From positions 1-64,000 of the forward strand of contig JASANG010001731.1 in assembly GCA_030248215.1 (NCBI GenBank): 64,000 nt of DNA, read 5' to 3'. This DNA comes from Enoplolaimus lenunculus. Taxonomy: Eukaryota; Nematoda; Enoplea; Enoplida; Thoracostomopsidae. Both the position numbers and the translations under genes were made by a program. Below the pieces are notes generated by a model. The model ran no database searches and was not told the DNA's origin. It was given only the letters and a program-made list of their open reading frames with translations. Of the stretch, positions 47,570 through 60,708 are shown in pieces (within the stretch, counting starts at the first letter, position 1; every line of letters starts with the position of its first letter).

Positions 47570-47690
47570 TGGAGGTGAAAAATGCCGGAGCCGAAGGTCA
47601 GAAAAAACTTGCACCTTAGCTGGAGGCCGATTTTCTACTGGAGCGCGAGCCGGAGGCAGACCGCCGATTGCACACTGAACTATAGGTAAC
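47570..47690. repeat. GGAGCC-rich element copy
   Basis: ATGCCGGAGCCGAAGGTCAG, GGAGGCCGATTTTCTACTGG and GCGAGCCGGAGGCAGACC occur in the same order as in the larger copy at 52846-53215. Confidence 0.55.
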
Positions 47691-50600
47691 CATTAATGTG
47701 ACCGTTTTTAAACCAGATTCCTATCTACGCCTTTGAAAGAATTACAATTAGATGTATTTGAAGGTTAAATTTAAAGCAGCTTGTGCTGGCTGCGATTGAA
47801 TTTCAGCTAAATGAATTTCTGCAGCGCCTACAAATATTTTGATTTCGTGATTAACCATTACGCTATGTAATTTTGTCGTTTTTAATTATTGCGAGACTAA
47901 CCAACCAAAACAATTCAAACGTAATGTTATTCTCAACAAAACTTCGACTATATTGCACGCCCCAGGACATCCTAAACAACTACCAGACACATACTGAATT
48001 TTACTGGAGAATGTTGATAATATAAAAATCATAGTGTTGGCTTGCCGTCGATTTAATAATTTATTACCAGAAACCTAAAGTTTCCTTCATTTTAAATTCA
48101 AAATCGTCCAAGTGTGAAATTGAAACCAAACTTCATAAACGAATATGATTTGTATTGCGTGACCAGGAGCAATTTCTCTATAATCAGTTGAAATATTCTA
48201 AGCTACACTATACTAGAATATACCCGTGAAATTTGTTTGAGATATCTTAAAAATCAGCACTGTTAAACACCGGTTACTAAATTTTCTCACCTCGGTTTAT
48301 ACACCACCTCGAATTGTGCACTTGCAGTATGGGGATAGTTTTGAAACATAAGTACTTGTTCGAAAATAGCGTAGTAATCATGCTAATGAACCTGATCGTA
48401 CTGAACTCGTTTTGCAATTGTGTCCAGTTCAAAATTTGCGCTTTAAATATTAACACCCCCATTTGCAATTCTCGCCTCGCGTTGATCTGCTCGAAATTGT
48501 ACATAGGAAACATCGTTAAGGCGTGCGTTGTATGCAGATACAGTAAATCGTGCTATAACTATTACTTGTATCGCGGTTGGCGACAAATTATGAGTACAAT
48601 GTTAAAATTACTTATTGGTTTTATGCAAGTTTTTCAGTTTGCTGCCGCCACACTAATTGTTGTATTGTATACAGTGTTCCCTGCGTTTCCACGTAACAAC
48701 ACCATTATTGTTTCAGCGAAACAAAATCGTTATAAAATCCGACAAACTGTACAAGAATTTTATTTTCGTTAACCTTTTCCAAAAGAAATCCTATTTTAAT
48801 ACCAAAAAATTTCTACATCTACAAACTGATTGATTGCCCGTGAAATAATTATATGTAAACAAGCCTCAAAACCAGAAAATACAATTTTACTGGACCCTAT
48901 TGCTTATATTCTGCACATACGTCGGAAATATTAACCAAGATAAAATGTTTTTTATTGTTTCGTTTTGGTGGTAGCTATCACATCTTGTTGCCGAAAACAT
49001 CATCTTTGAACAAAAAATTTAACGTCCCCCCACTTCATATCGTTTCTGGTTTGCTGGTTTGTTAAATTCAGAGCCTGATTATGCAACTTACATTAAGCAG
49101 TCTTAACTGCGCGGTGAAATGAACTATAAACTTCTAAAGGTACTAAGATATTTAATGAGTTTACAAGAAAGATTCTTTGAAATATGCAACGTTGGTAGAT
49201 TGTTATAACGAGGTGAAAGCGTGGACGTTTCGATGCAACGTATGGAGCTGAGTCTAATGGTGTTAAATTTTTTGGCATCAGACGATTGGTTAACGAGTTG
49301 TTGTCAAATAACTGATTTAACGCGCTGTCAACAAGGGTTGGGTTTCTTCTGGAAAAACTGAATCGACCGGAATAAACGGTTTTTTCGTTTTTTCCGAATG
49401 CCTCCGCAAGTGCAAAACCTTTGGTTGTTGGTTTGTCTATTGAAAAATAACTGTGGGAGAATCAAATGACTATCTTATTAAGCCTCAACATTCTATAACA
49501 CATGACGATACGCATACTGCACACCCGACAGATCTGTCATATACCCAAAAATGTGCATATGCCAGATAAAGTGGCCACAAACTTGCAAGGGTTGAGTCCG
49601 ACCAAAAATATGCAAACAGCATTTGTAGTTTAATTGATATATGCAAAACGATATTGATCAGAAGATAGGCTGCGAACTAAACGCGGCATATATCTGCAAT
49701 GAATGTTGCATCAAACAGAAACAGAAAAATCTCAAATAGATATTGCAATCACTTAAAGATTAAGGAAGTAATAGTAGCAGGGACGCAACTGGAATTCCAG
49801 TTTTATTAGGAAACCATTTGTATAGCATACTTTTCAGCACCGCAGGACTGCCAGGGCGAGAAGAAACACAACTCTACTCACCCTCCGGCAACCTCTGAGG
49901 AGCCACCGTAGCTTTAGTAAAATGCCGTTGAATTTAGAACGTGTAAACATGTGTTTTCCTGGTTTTTCTAGCAGTTTAAGAAGGACATGTATCCAACAAT
50001 TCTTCCTACTGGCGCATCCAATGGAGGGAAGAAAGATATTGTATTTAAAGGTTTAACACTAAAATGGCGTTTGGTTTCTGGCTCGCTTTGCTCGCGAGTG
50101 CTCCCACTATATCTCATGCGGTCCCTCATTTTAGAGTTTTTTGATCCGCACTGATTCCTCTCCAGTAAATCAGCCTTCGCGATGACGGGAGCATGCGAAC
50201 ACCCAATTTTAACGGAGTCTGCGACGTTTTGACGCTGTCTTTCGAGTAAGTTTCTGAAATTATTATAAAAAAATTCTGTTTTTTGTTTCTTTGCACCAAT
50301 GAAAAATTAAACACCATTAGACTCAGCTGCGCACGCAGCATCGAATGGTATACAATTTGTCAAACTTTTTGACAAAAATTTATTTGGGTTCCAAAGAAGG
50401 AACCTTGAAACCTTAAAAATTGAAATTGTCAAAAATTCAAATTAAGGCGTGGAATGAACAGGGTAGGTCATGAGAAGATCAAATATGCACATTTTTTAAA
50501 ATCGAACCTTTTCTCGCCAAACGCAGACTGGGAGATAACGGAAAAGACCCATTATATGTATCGTAATACCTCAATTGCAGGAGTTCGTCAGTTTGAAAAC

Positions 50601-52614
50601 AAAATCGTTCAACTGGTGATAGATGCTGTACCTACACATTTCATAATGTAGCCTAAGTGTTTTCAAAAAAGATTTATATGCGCAAACTTTGACCTCTGTA
50701 ATTTTTAAACAGTTTTAAAAATATTTATTGTATAAAAGAATAAGGTTCTAATTAACCGCAAAACTCTAAAAAACACTGAATTATTTATTCTTATCTTAAA
50801 ACAATACTTAAGCAAAGAAAGCGTAACTATTGCGGATGAGAACAATTGTCTTAATTATTAGAGCAGAATACAACCTGAAAGCTAAATATAAACTGTCTGA
50901 ACAGGATATAATTGTGGTGGAAAAATATCACAAATAGGTGCGCTGTCTACTAAAAACGTTTTTAGTCCAAAAATATTTATTCATTTCATAAAATAAACAG
51001 GTATAAAAATACTGGCGGATCCGCGAGCCGACCACTCAGGCCTGCTTCTCCTACGACACGAACGTAAACCTATATTCATGAGGTTTGAAGCGCAAAAATT
51101 TTATAAAATCTTAATATTGTCGTTTACATCAAAAGTATACCAAATTTCTACAAGCTTGTTTTAAATTTTACTGAAAACAACAAAAATTCCCTATATTTTT
51201 AAAGAACACCTGGCAAGTGTGTTGAATTTTTTCAACAAAAATAACGAAAATTGCAAAACTACTCTGGATGAACGCGGAAAACTACTAGGATCATAAAAAT
51301 ACCGGAATTTCTGGTCATCGCATTTTAACGGATACGAAAATAGATAGCGATGTTTTTCTGAAAAGCAATATTATGCATGTTTACCATGCTGGATTTTGTA
51401 TCAATGTAGGATAGACTTCGTCGGAGGATTGTAATAATGTAGGTGTATTTCGAACAGGTATATAAAGTATAAGTATTACGAAAAAAATTTTTTAATTACA
51501 GTCTTTAATTGTTCCGATCAAATGCAATAGCAGCACTGCGTTTTCTCACTGCAAACTATGGGGGAGGACGGCACTTCAAAGCAATTGCGGTCAATTTTTG
51601 AAATCAATTTACCAGTTGAACATTGATATTTTTGCCTAAAAACGGCACTGAAAAATTCATTTATAATTCTTCTTAATAAATACTATGCTTACAAATGCGC
51701 AGTATTTTTAATAAAAATGGGAGAGAACAAGCAGAGTGGCACACAAAGCATTTCGGATCAATTCTCTATGCTTATAAATATCCTGTCAAACATCCGGTAA
51801 GTCATATATTTAAAAACGGCTATTTCACTGCTGTCAAAAATTTAGAAAAATCCTATAAACAGGAATCTAAATTTAATGCCAAACGCCTGTTGGTTTGATA
51901 CAAAATTATACTTAATTGCTAGAGTCACGCAAATCGCTCAAACTTGCAGGCTAAAGGATTGACTGCACTTACGAATTCAAAGGGGCACCTAATAGGCCAT
52001 GCCTCCCAACATGGAACAAAACCAAAATTTTGTGTTAAGATTTAGCGTTAAAATTGCAACTGAATTCTTGCTCGTTCCGCTCTCCAAGTTGATTCACTAT
52101 TACATATCGCTTAGGCTACCGCCACAATTTTTTCGATTCGCCACTGACTGACTGTAAGGTTTGTTTGAAAAATTCTTTCTTCGCTCTGTATAACATATCC
52201 TGATCAAATACGTGGCGAAATCCTGACCATTTTTCGTTTCGATTTTAACACAGGAAGCATTTAGTGAATAGTATAATATATTAATTTTAAATAACTTTGC
52301 TTTAAGATAAACGTTTGTCATATAGAATCACAACAGTAATTTCTTAAAAAACAAACAAGACTGTCTTCGTTTTCTGTATTATACACTGTAGAAGGCGGAC
52401 ATCTATTCATAAACCCCTACAGAATCAGTAAAAACTAAAAAAAGCATTCATCGAACAGTTATTAAAGCAAGATAAAAGACGTACCTGCAAAAACTATAAT
52501 TATTCTAAACATGCGAACAGCAAACTATGAGTTTTTAAGAAAGCTGTGACCGCCTTCTCTTTAATTTGCAACCGAACGGTCCAAAAAGAATCTATTAAAC
52601 CTCACACATTTTGG
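47691..52614. other. No supported gene
   Basis: AT-rich sequence. The longest frame, 48314-48772 (152 codons, Cys-rich with hydrophobic patches), has no recognised domain. An open frame of this length can arise by chance once in a window of this size and composition. Confidence 0.4.
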
Positions 52615-52762
52615 CCGATGTAAAGAACAGGGGCAGAACACTAATATAAATCATATTCCTAAACCTAAGCCTGAGCCTAAGCCACGCAAAAAATAGTATG
52701 AACCGTAAGCTTACACTATTCTAGTCCCACAGAAAAACGTTCCGCCCTTGATCTTTACATGG
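52615..52762. mobile_element. TTAGGC-bearing TIR element
   Basis: CGATGTAAAGAACAGGGGCA, then CCTAAGCCTGAGCCTAAGCC, the GCAAAAAATAGTATGAA block and TCCGCCCTTGATCTTTACAT at the right. A good full-length copy. Confidence 0.65.
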
Positions 52763-52845
52763 ACCCACATTTTATACATCTATCAAACAGGGGCCCAATG
52801 CAGCTTTTGGCAACTTTACTGACTCAGGTAAATAAATGGGTGTGT

Positions 52846-53215
52846 ACCAAGGTACAACCGGGGTGAAGAATACCGGAGCCATAGCCGGAACCGAAGGTCA
52901 ACGAAAATTGCCGGAGCCGAAGGTGAGGCGCAATTAGGTAGTAAAAATAATGGTTAATTAGTTAATTTTAGCCAATATCTGCAATATGCTGTTAAGGTGT
53001 TTTGGTTTACGCTAATTTTCTGCGAAAGCTCGGAAATTCTTCTTTAAAAATTGTGGCAAAAGTAAAACGAAACGCGCTAAGCAGATAAACTTTGCAAAAT
53101 TGTACTACCGAAATTGCCGGAATCTCCGGCAAAAATTCTGCCGGAGCCGGAGTCGGAGGCCGATTTTCGGCCGGAGCCTGAGCCGGAGGCAGTCCTCTAG
53201 TTGTACCCTGGTGTG
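52846..53215. mobile_element. GGAGCC-rich element with GGTACAAC ends
   Basis: CCAAGGTACAACCGGGGTG at the left and TAGTTGTACCCTGGTG at the right are near-inverse ends. Inside are clustered CCGGAGCCGAAGGT and GCCGGAGCCGGAGTCGGAGG units, separated by an AT-rich core. The Pro/Ala-rich minus-strand frame at 53007-53285 is a by-product. Confidence 0.5.
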
Positions 53216-56200
53216 AACCTAAATTTTTGATAAAATCAGGTGTTTGAAATCGATCATAAAAGATGAAAACATTCAAATTTCTCAAACGACAATTTAAATT
53301 AATGATATGATTATTGATAAATGTAACCGTAATTGTTTCTTACTTAAATTCAACTTTCTATGGAAACCGTTTCAGATAATTATTGACTTGTTGTGGTTTA
53401 GATCAATCCTTTCTTTTAATAATGTTTGGTCATAAGTTTTTAGAAACTTTTTTCCAGTTTCAATCGAACATGAAGCAGGTTTTTCAAACGCTGTCAGCCA
53501 GTGTTTGCCTAAAAATGATCGGTTTTCGAAAATTTTTCCATAGTTGTGCCTTTCATGACTTTCCCTGGTCGTTTTACATCCAAATTTAAAATTTTTGAAA
53601 AACTCGATTTTTCAGGGTGCCTAAGTCACCCTTGGCAGGGAAAAAATTATTTTGTCAAAAAGTCACGTAACATTGACCTATAAATCGCTAATCTCCAGTG
53701 ATTGTCGTGTACGTAAAAGTCAATTAGCCATATGTACAGAATACCGCTGGACATTATACAAATACGATATTCCAAAGTTGTATAAGAAATGTAACATACC
53801 ATGACAGGGTAATTTGTGCTCACTATATATACGTAACCTAGCAACAAATTATTTCGAATGTAGAAGCGTCTACGTTTCTGTTTCATGCGGAAAATTTCTC
53901 AAAATTTATTCCTAAGTACAAATAATTCAAATTTCAAATTCTAGTATCATATGACATTCTGCAGGGCATTCGCGATAGTTTGTTTACCACATGTTGTAGA
54001 CAGTTTCAAACGTCATATGATATAGACAGACACTATTTTGAACATCATATGATACTGCAATACAAACGCTAAACGTCAGTTTGTTCAGTAAAACTCTGGT
54101 GATAAATACCGTCTCATTTTCGCACATTCAGGTCCCTACTTAACCGCAAATATTAAAGGGAGACCGAAATTGCAAGGTAACATACGAAACAGCCTGATGA
54201 TTTACCTATGAACAGAGGTAAACATTGTTTTTACTGCCATTAAACTTGAAACGTTAAAATTTCGCCATCATTCCTACTGCAGCAGCAAATAACCTAAAAT
54301 CTTAACAACTTATCGAACTGTACGATATTAATATACCACCCGATGTACATACCGAGATGTTTTGTCGGTTTAGTAAATGAATTGCTGTCCCGATTGAAAC
54401 CGCCTCAACCCAAATTCAAATCTTTTCAATTTGAGTTTAATTAAAAATTAAAACGAAGGCTGTAACTACATCCAGAAAGAACAGGCAATCGAAAACTATT
54501 TTACAATAATGTCAATATATATACATATATATATCCTTTATTCATACAACGGTACTGGAATGGATAGAGTAGGAGGGCCGAAGGTGTCTTGGAATGATGA
54601 AGGATGGTAAGCAGTAAATCCTCAAACGCGTCCCTCAAAATTTCGTAATATCAAACCAAGCAGAAGCTTGTTTATTTTGATGTAAGTAAACCAATATAAT
54701 GTGACGTTTAACCTTAGGTTCTGTACCGCATCTAAAATGAGTTTCGTCTCCTATTTAACTATATATGTGTAAATATATATACAACTATCGATATATATTA
54801 AACTCTTCCAGAAAAGAATACTTGAAATTCCCATAAGGCATACAGACAAAACCGAGAGAAATTGTTTGTACCCGCTGCATGATCCGTTAAACTGTAAAAT
54901 CCCCCCAGCAAACTAGAAAGCGGATTTAAATTAAAAATTTAATTTCACCGTGGTATTTTGGGTTTTATAAAACTTGTATATTGTGCAGGGGCGCAGTCGG
55001 TATTTTATTTCAAGAGAATATAACTTTTTATGTGAACGATTTTTGAGTGTGAATGTGGCGAGTGAAAGAAAATTTTGACTTCTTCTAGGATGTAGAATTA
55101 ATAAAGATTTATTATTAGAAGTGCATTTTGCTCGTTTCGCTACTGATGGAAATATACCCCTTAATTAGCAAAGTACGAAAAGAGAGCCTATGCTGAGTAT
55201 GACCCGATAAGCAACTGATAGGGGCACGATGCTGACAATGCATTATTGAAACATTGTTAGTAATTGGAAAATGCAATGGTTAAAGCCGGTATTTCACCGC
55301 TTTTACCAAGTGTGGATAATCGCTGTTTAACAAGAGTGTGCAACTGGGCACATTCTGCGTAGAAAAGAACGTACCCTGCACGCGTTACGTTTTTGCCGTA
55401 CACCCCTGTTTTTGTAGAGTCGGGTACATCGGGTGCGATCCGTGGCACTTTATGTACGCAGCAGCAAACATGCCCCCTTATAGTTTAATTTTGGGGTATT
55501 CATTTGATACCTTCCTCCCTCTCTAAACAATGGGGGGTCGGCCAAAACCGCACCACCCGGTGGTTCGTACGTTTGATACCATGCGGGACCCCAAGAGTGG
55601 CACACTCGTGTTTTTATCCACTCTTGTTTTTACAGAGTGGCATACCGAATCTCAATTTCTGAACGAGTAATAGTTTTCGTTTTTGCCTAAAAGTCCGCAT
55701 ATATTAAAAACGTTTACACCTCTAGGGCCAGTAATTATCGTTTTCAACATTTATTAATATATTCAATATAATGGTGCAACTATATGCGGTTTCGGACATA
55801 GATTCCATGAAATTTTGTGGTGTCGGCTATGGTATCTCTACAATTCGTCGGCCGACAACCCGTTGACCGACAGCTTGTAATCCGAAATTTTATCGTCGCG
55901 ACAATTCGTCGCTCATTGTTATGCTTAGGCTTAAGCTTAGGAGTACACTTATATTTTATGCTTTTAAGACACTGTTGGGTCAGAAGTTGTCGGGCGACTA
56001 ATTGTCATAGATTCCTCTGCTATTCGTTAGGGTTACATTTGCAGACATTATAGTACATTTGGTTATCACTTAACGGAAACTTCAGACATTTTAAGCCCAA
56101 GCGGAACCAGTGGTACCGTAGGACCGACATTACATATTTCAGGCAGACAGCGTTTTGCGTCATAGTTTGTTGAAAAGTTGTAGCTGTTGCAGATATCATG

Positions 56201-57796
56201 CTTTCGCTTTATCAACAGGTAGTAAAATTAGAATCGCGACATTGTAAATTCCATCTCAGATCATATGTACCCCACGCATCTGTTTTGGAAACGTCAGGCT
56301 GGACTAAAACGCAATATTCCATTAAATTTAAACGTACCCGTGTTAAACTTGACCACAAGACAATAATTTACCGGAAATCGTTCGCAAGATACTACCACAT
56401 GATCACCTCAAAGACCAGTCTATCCTGCTAGTAGCCAAATATCCTGAGGAGCCCACGACTCTTTTAAAACTGGAACCAAATATATTTAAATGAAAATTGC
56501 TATTAATGATTCCTGTAGTACCGCTAAATTCATCCATAGATCTTGTTATCGTCCGCACAGGGTCTCGACAACTGTTCCTCCTCCGATCAGACCAGACAAA
56601 TAATATTTCGCGCATTTCGTATCAAGTTATTTTCAATACAAGTCAATAATAGCAAAGTTTTGTACTGGAATGTGTGAAATTTTAGCCACCTAATACCCCT
56701 ACTACGCCTCTACCAGTTTTAGATTTCCTGACAACGCGACTGATTTTAGTGACGGCACAATAGAAGGTCCATTTTAGTAAATGAACCTTTAAAATAGATT
56801 TAGACTTACAAAACGTATATCAGCTATGTGATTAAATTGGTATATTAATAGTGGAAAATGCGGTTGTGTCAACCATATAATAACGCTTTATATGGGAGAA
56901 ATATATTTGCCGTCGCTTTGCTTTTAAACGAGGCGTGAAGTACTGCTGCTGTATTTTTCAGAGCCCCACAATGAGAAAGGTCCATTAGCATAAATGGATC
57001 CATTTTTCAAGCTTTAGCTTGTGTTTGGGTATAAATTCTCCCAACGCGAATTGTGGTTTGGGTATATGCTTTTAAAATTATACTGGGCATGTAGCACCTA
57101 TGACCAAACGTGGAAAGCAAACCATTTCGTTTGTGGACCTGGAAAAATATTCCTATTCAGCGAGAGAAAAAATGGTCACTGCTACCATATAACTTCAAAT
57201 GTCGAAAAATTTTCGCTCGATGTACTCTCACTAGCAAGCTCTGTTTCTATTATCCTTCGAAGATAATTTCGTGACAACAGTGCTGGCTCATAGGGTACGA
57301 CTGGCGGTCGGAGTCACAGGTGCATGTTTTCGTCATGGTCAATTTCCTGGGTAAATGTATAAACATTGAAAATGCGAAGTTTTCCATACAGAATTCAAAA
57401 ACAAAAACCTCTCAGATAAAAGATGCGCAATTTGTGACAAATTCAACCCTAACGACACCACATGAAGAACTCTGCTTTAGGCTATGATAATAGTGTTCTC
57501 TTGTTGAAGGGCTGCAACCTAGTTATGTAGTCAAAAGTACGATTTTGTTATGTTTAACAAGTAGCCCCTGATGTGGTCAGTAAGAAAGATTTCCACCCAA
57601 GGTTGTACTACGGAACATTAAGTGATTCATACCATGCACATAAAAAACATAAAATCGCAAACTTTTTCACAGTGTGTTTTCCCTTTAACTGCTGCTACTT
57701 AGATATATGTTTTACCTAGACATTCCTTAAGACGAGGTTGCCAAAAGGCTAACATTTTGTCATACTGTTTAAAATCAGTTGTCGTGTAAGTGATGC
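53216..57796. other. No gene seen
   Basis: Apart from the small palindromic element at 53.94 kb and a CGACAATTCGTCG-type repeat with TTAGGC-like words at about 55845-56010, nothing recognisable. Confidence 0.4.
53943..54056. repeat. 114-bp segment with AGTATCATATGA inverted ends
   Basis: AGTATCATATGA at 53943-53954 and TCATATGATACT at 54045-54056, plus an inner CGTCATATGATA. Probably a very short MITE; no target duplication is clear. Confidence 0.4.
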
Positions 57797-58037
57797 ATAT
57801 GTCGCAGGCCAATCTGCTATTCAGGACAAATTGCGATTGTAAAATGTAGCAAAACAACAGTTATGTAAAACTAGCGCCGACTGGTTAACAATATTTCGTC
57901 TGTCCAAACAATCAAATGTGATTGATGAATAAGTTTAATAGCAATTTAGCCTAGGTGAAACTGCTATTATGCAAAATAGAACATTGACTTAGGCCAATAG
58001 GTAATTGGCCTGAATAGCAGATTGGCCTACGACACAT
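57797..58037. mobile_element. 240-bp MITE, TIR with GGCCAATCTGCTATTCAGG
   Basis: The left arm ATATGTCGCAGGCCAATCTG and CTATTCAGGACAAATTGCG is mirrored by GGTAATTGGCCTGAATAGCA and GATTGGCCTACGACACAT. Long (about 38 bp), well kept arms; no coding capacity. Confidence 0.65.
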
Positions 58038-58690
58038 ACAAGACATGAGTGTTCCGTCTCCTTGATTTTTAGGGGCTGGCAACGTAATGTCCTGACATCC
58101 TACAGACAACATGTATTTATCCTGAGTCCCTTGCGACAGAGTCTAGACAATTAACACTATGTTAGTATAGTACAGCTATGAAACTGTACCTTGCCTCCAG
58201 CTAGTACGTGTATTTTGGTGCTGTTCTTAATGGGGTGGGTGGAACATTTATTACATCGGCGCGTGCATTTTAACGTGGATGACCCATAACAATTTGAAAC
58301 AGTTTCAACATCATTGCAACAATCACGAAAACTGAAAAAATTATATTTCTTTAGTTCAATTAACTGATTTTGCGCAGCGCTCTTTCAATTCAGTTTTCAT
58401 CTGAATCTTCATTAATTTTCACACCAGTGTAGAAAATTTTTTTGGCGGTCTTGTTGATGCGCATCACGTTCGTCCCATTCCATGCTGGATTAGTTCACCC
58501 ATCCAAAGATTTCCAATCTCTGCTGCTGACTCTACGCCGAATTTTACTTTCACGTTTCGTTAAATGCTAAAATAAATACAACTGGCCGCCGTTATAGTAA
58601 TTAAATAGTGAAGTGCACAGCACCTTTAAGTTAATTTTAAAACACTACTGATGGATTGATATCACGAACGAATCTTCTTGATATTAGTGA

Positions 58691-59622
58691 TGGACATCGG
58701 ATATTTTTTCATATCCGGATATCCGGCAATTCTTGCCGAATATATTTCCGGATATCCGAAATTAAACTTTCTGTTTCGGATATCCGAAACTCGATTTTGC
58801 GCTTTTTTGAGTTTCCGAACCTAAAATTTCGTTTCTCAAGCACTTGTTTTACCTAGTTGCTCTAAGGAAGTACCCTGACCTATACGCTGATTGCTATGAG
58901 CGTAAAACATACAAATCTACAGCGCAAAAAATGATGAGTCAAATTGTCTCTCTCCGAAACAGGCTCTACGGGAGTACACAAACTGAGTCAAATTCGACTC
59001 CGCCACAGTCAAACGTGCGCCTCAATGAGGCGAATTGCATTCTGGCGGAGTCGAATTTAAATCAATTTGTGTACTCCCGTAGAGCCTATTTCGGAGAGAG
59101 TCAATTTGACTCGCCATTTTTTGCAGTGTAAAGAAGTTTTTTATTATCAACTGATTCAATTGCGCAGGGTATTCGATCTAGAAGATTGCTACTGACTAGT
59201 AAACACCGTTGCCTACCTGAAATTGAGGTGATTCGGTTTGTTTCCGTTTCTATAGAACGTCACCCCTCCCTCGACCTACATATACATGACACGTTTTAGC
59301 GCTGGGCATCGGATATTTTTCCATATCCGGAATTCCGGCAGTTCTTACCGGATATTTTCGGATGTCAGAATACCCAGATGTCCGAAATTGAATTTTCGAT
59401 TTTGGATATCCTAAACTCGATTTTGCGTGTATGGATTTCCAAACATCAATTTTCGTTTCTTAAGCGCTTGTTTTAACTGGTTGATTAAAAGGAAGTACCC
59501 TGACCCACATGGTGATTGCTATGAGCGTAAAACATACAATTCTAAAAATAGTTTTTTATTTCTGCTACTGCTTCAATAGTGCTGGTGTTCGGTTTAGAAG
59601 ATTGCTACTGACGAATAAATAC
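58691..59622. repeat. Tandem duplication of about 0.31 kb
   Basis: Copy 1 (58691-59208) and copy 2 (59303-59622) share ACATCGG/GCATCGG with ATATTTTTCCATATCCGG, GAAGTACCCTGACC, GATTGCTATGAGCGTAAAAC and AGAAGATTGCTACTGAC in order. They are clearly diverged. Copy 1 is about 0.2 kb longer because it contains the MITE at 58918-59130. Confidence 0.7.
58918..59130. mobile_element. TA-flanked MITE, TIR CAGCGCAAAAAATG
   Basis: TA-CAGCGCAAAAAATGATGAGT at the left and GACTCGCCATTTTTTGCAGT-G-TA at the right, with arms of about 80 bp that include CTCTACGGGAGTACACAAA and its inverse. 213 bp with both TAs. Copy 2 of the surrounding duplication has a single TA at the matching point, so the insertion and its TA duplication are directly visible. 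Fits Tc1/mariner-type mobilisation. Confidence 0.8.
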
Positions 59623-60600
59623 TTGTGTTGTCCTGTTTTTTACGTTCACTTGTGATATTTTTAACAATTCAGAAAACTATCATTTTTTATGTATTAGTGA
59701 AGCTGTTTATTGTTTAAACGGAATATAGCTATAAAAGATAAGCCGATGTGTATTTGCCGCAAATTTTTCACTGGGCTACCTACTTTTGAGATATAATTCA
59801 AAAAAGCGGGCTAAACTCAAGATTTTGAATTTAGTCTTGTTTTAAAAATTATAAAATTTTTAATCATCATGAATTAATCAGGCAAATATTTTAGCTCAGA
59901 GTTGAATACAGAATTTCTTTTCGTCAACCTCAGCTGCTATCGTGGTACAACAATGTAAATTATGCATCATCCACATTATATCTTGTACACTAGGTGCAAA
60001 ATGAAAAATCCATTCCACGAGACCATCGAAATTTTAAAAGAAATTTTTATCCGTGTTAGAATGCAACTTTTGCACAGCTCAGATATTTTACCTTTAAGAT
60101 AAATTGTAATTTACAATTTAAAACGAATTTATTAAACGTGTGTACACTTATCGCTACCATGTACGTAATTGACCTCGGTTAGTGCGTGTCGTTCAAGAAT
60201 TGAGTCTTATTTTATTAAAATTTTCAGACATGAAAATTAAAAATAATATATTTTGCCTCATGTTGAATTGACAAATTTTATTTTACATTGATTTTACGAA
60301 TGAGAATTTCGCGAAAATTGTTTTGCGTGTAATGGAATTGTCATCTGCGGAGTTGATTTTTCAGTATACAGAGGAAAATAATAAATATTGTAACAGTGCT
60401 TTGAATGGAATTAATTTAGTGATAAATGCATCATGTATGGACCTGGTTTTGCATAATAAGTGCGCTATATTGAATGCAACGTCTTTACAATCGCAGTAGT
60501 ATGGAATGGGGATAGGGCGATAGGCATCCGTTCAGGAATTGACAATAAAACGTTTATACCTCTAAAGTGTTAGATTACAGTAAGCGTGTGACTATTGGCT
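59623..60600. other. No gene seen
   Basis: AT-rich sequence with nothing recognised. Confidence 0.5.
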
Positions 60601-60708
60601 GACTCTAAAAGGTGGGTTCCATAGTCTTAGAAAAATATACTGAACGGATTAAATAATATAAGCATACTCCTAAGCATAAGCCTAAGTCTAAGCCTAAGCC
60701 TAAGCGTA

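Noticed and set aside
48314-48772. 152-codon frame as a gene
   Set aside because: No known domain, signal or splice support; an open frame of this length is expected about once by chance in such AT-rich DNA.
53007-53285. Pro/Ala-rich minus-strand frame
   Set aside because: It is encoded by the GGAGCC-rich repeat element.
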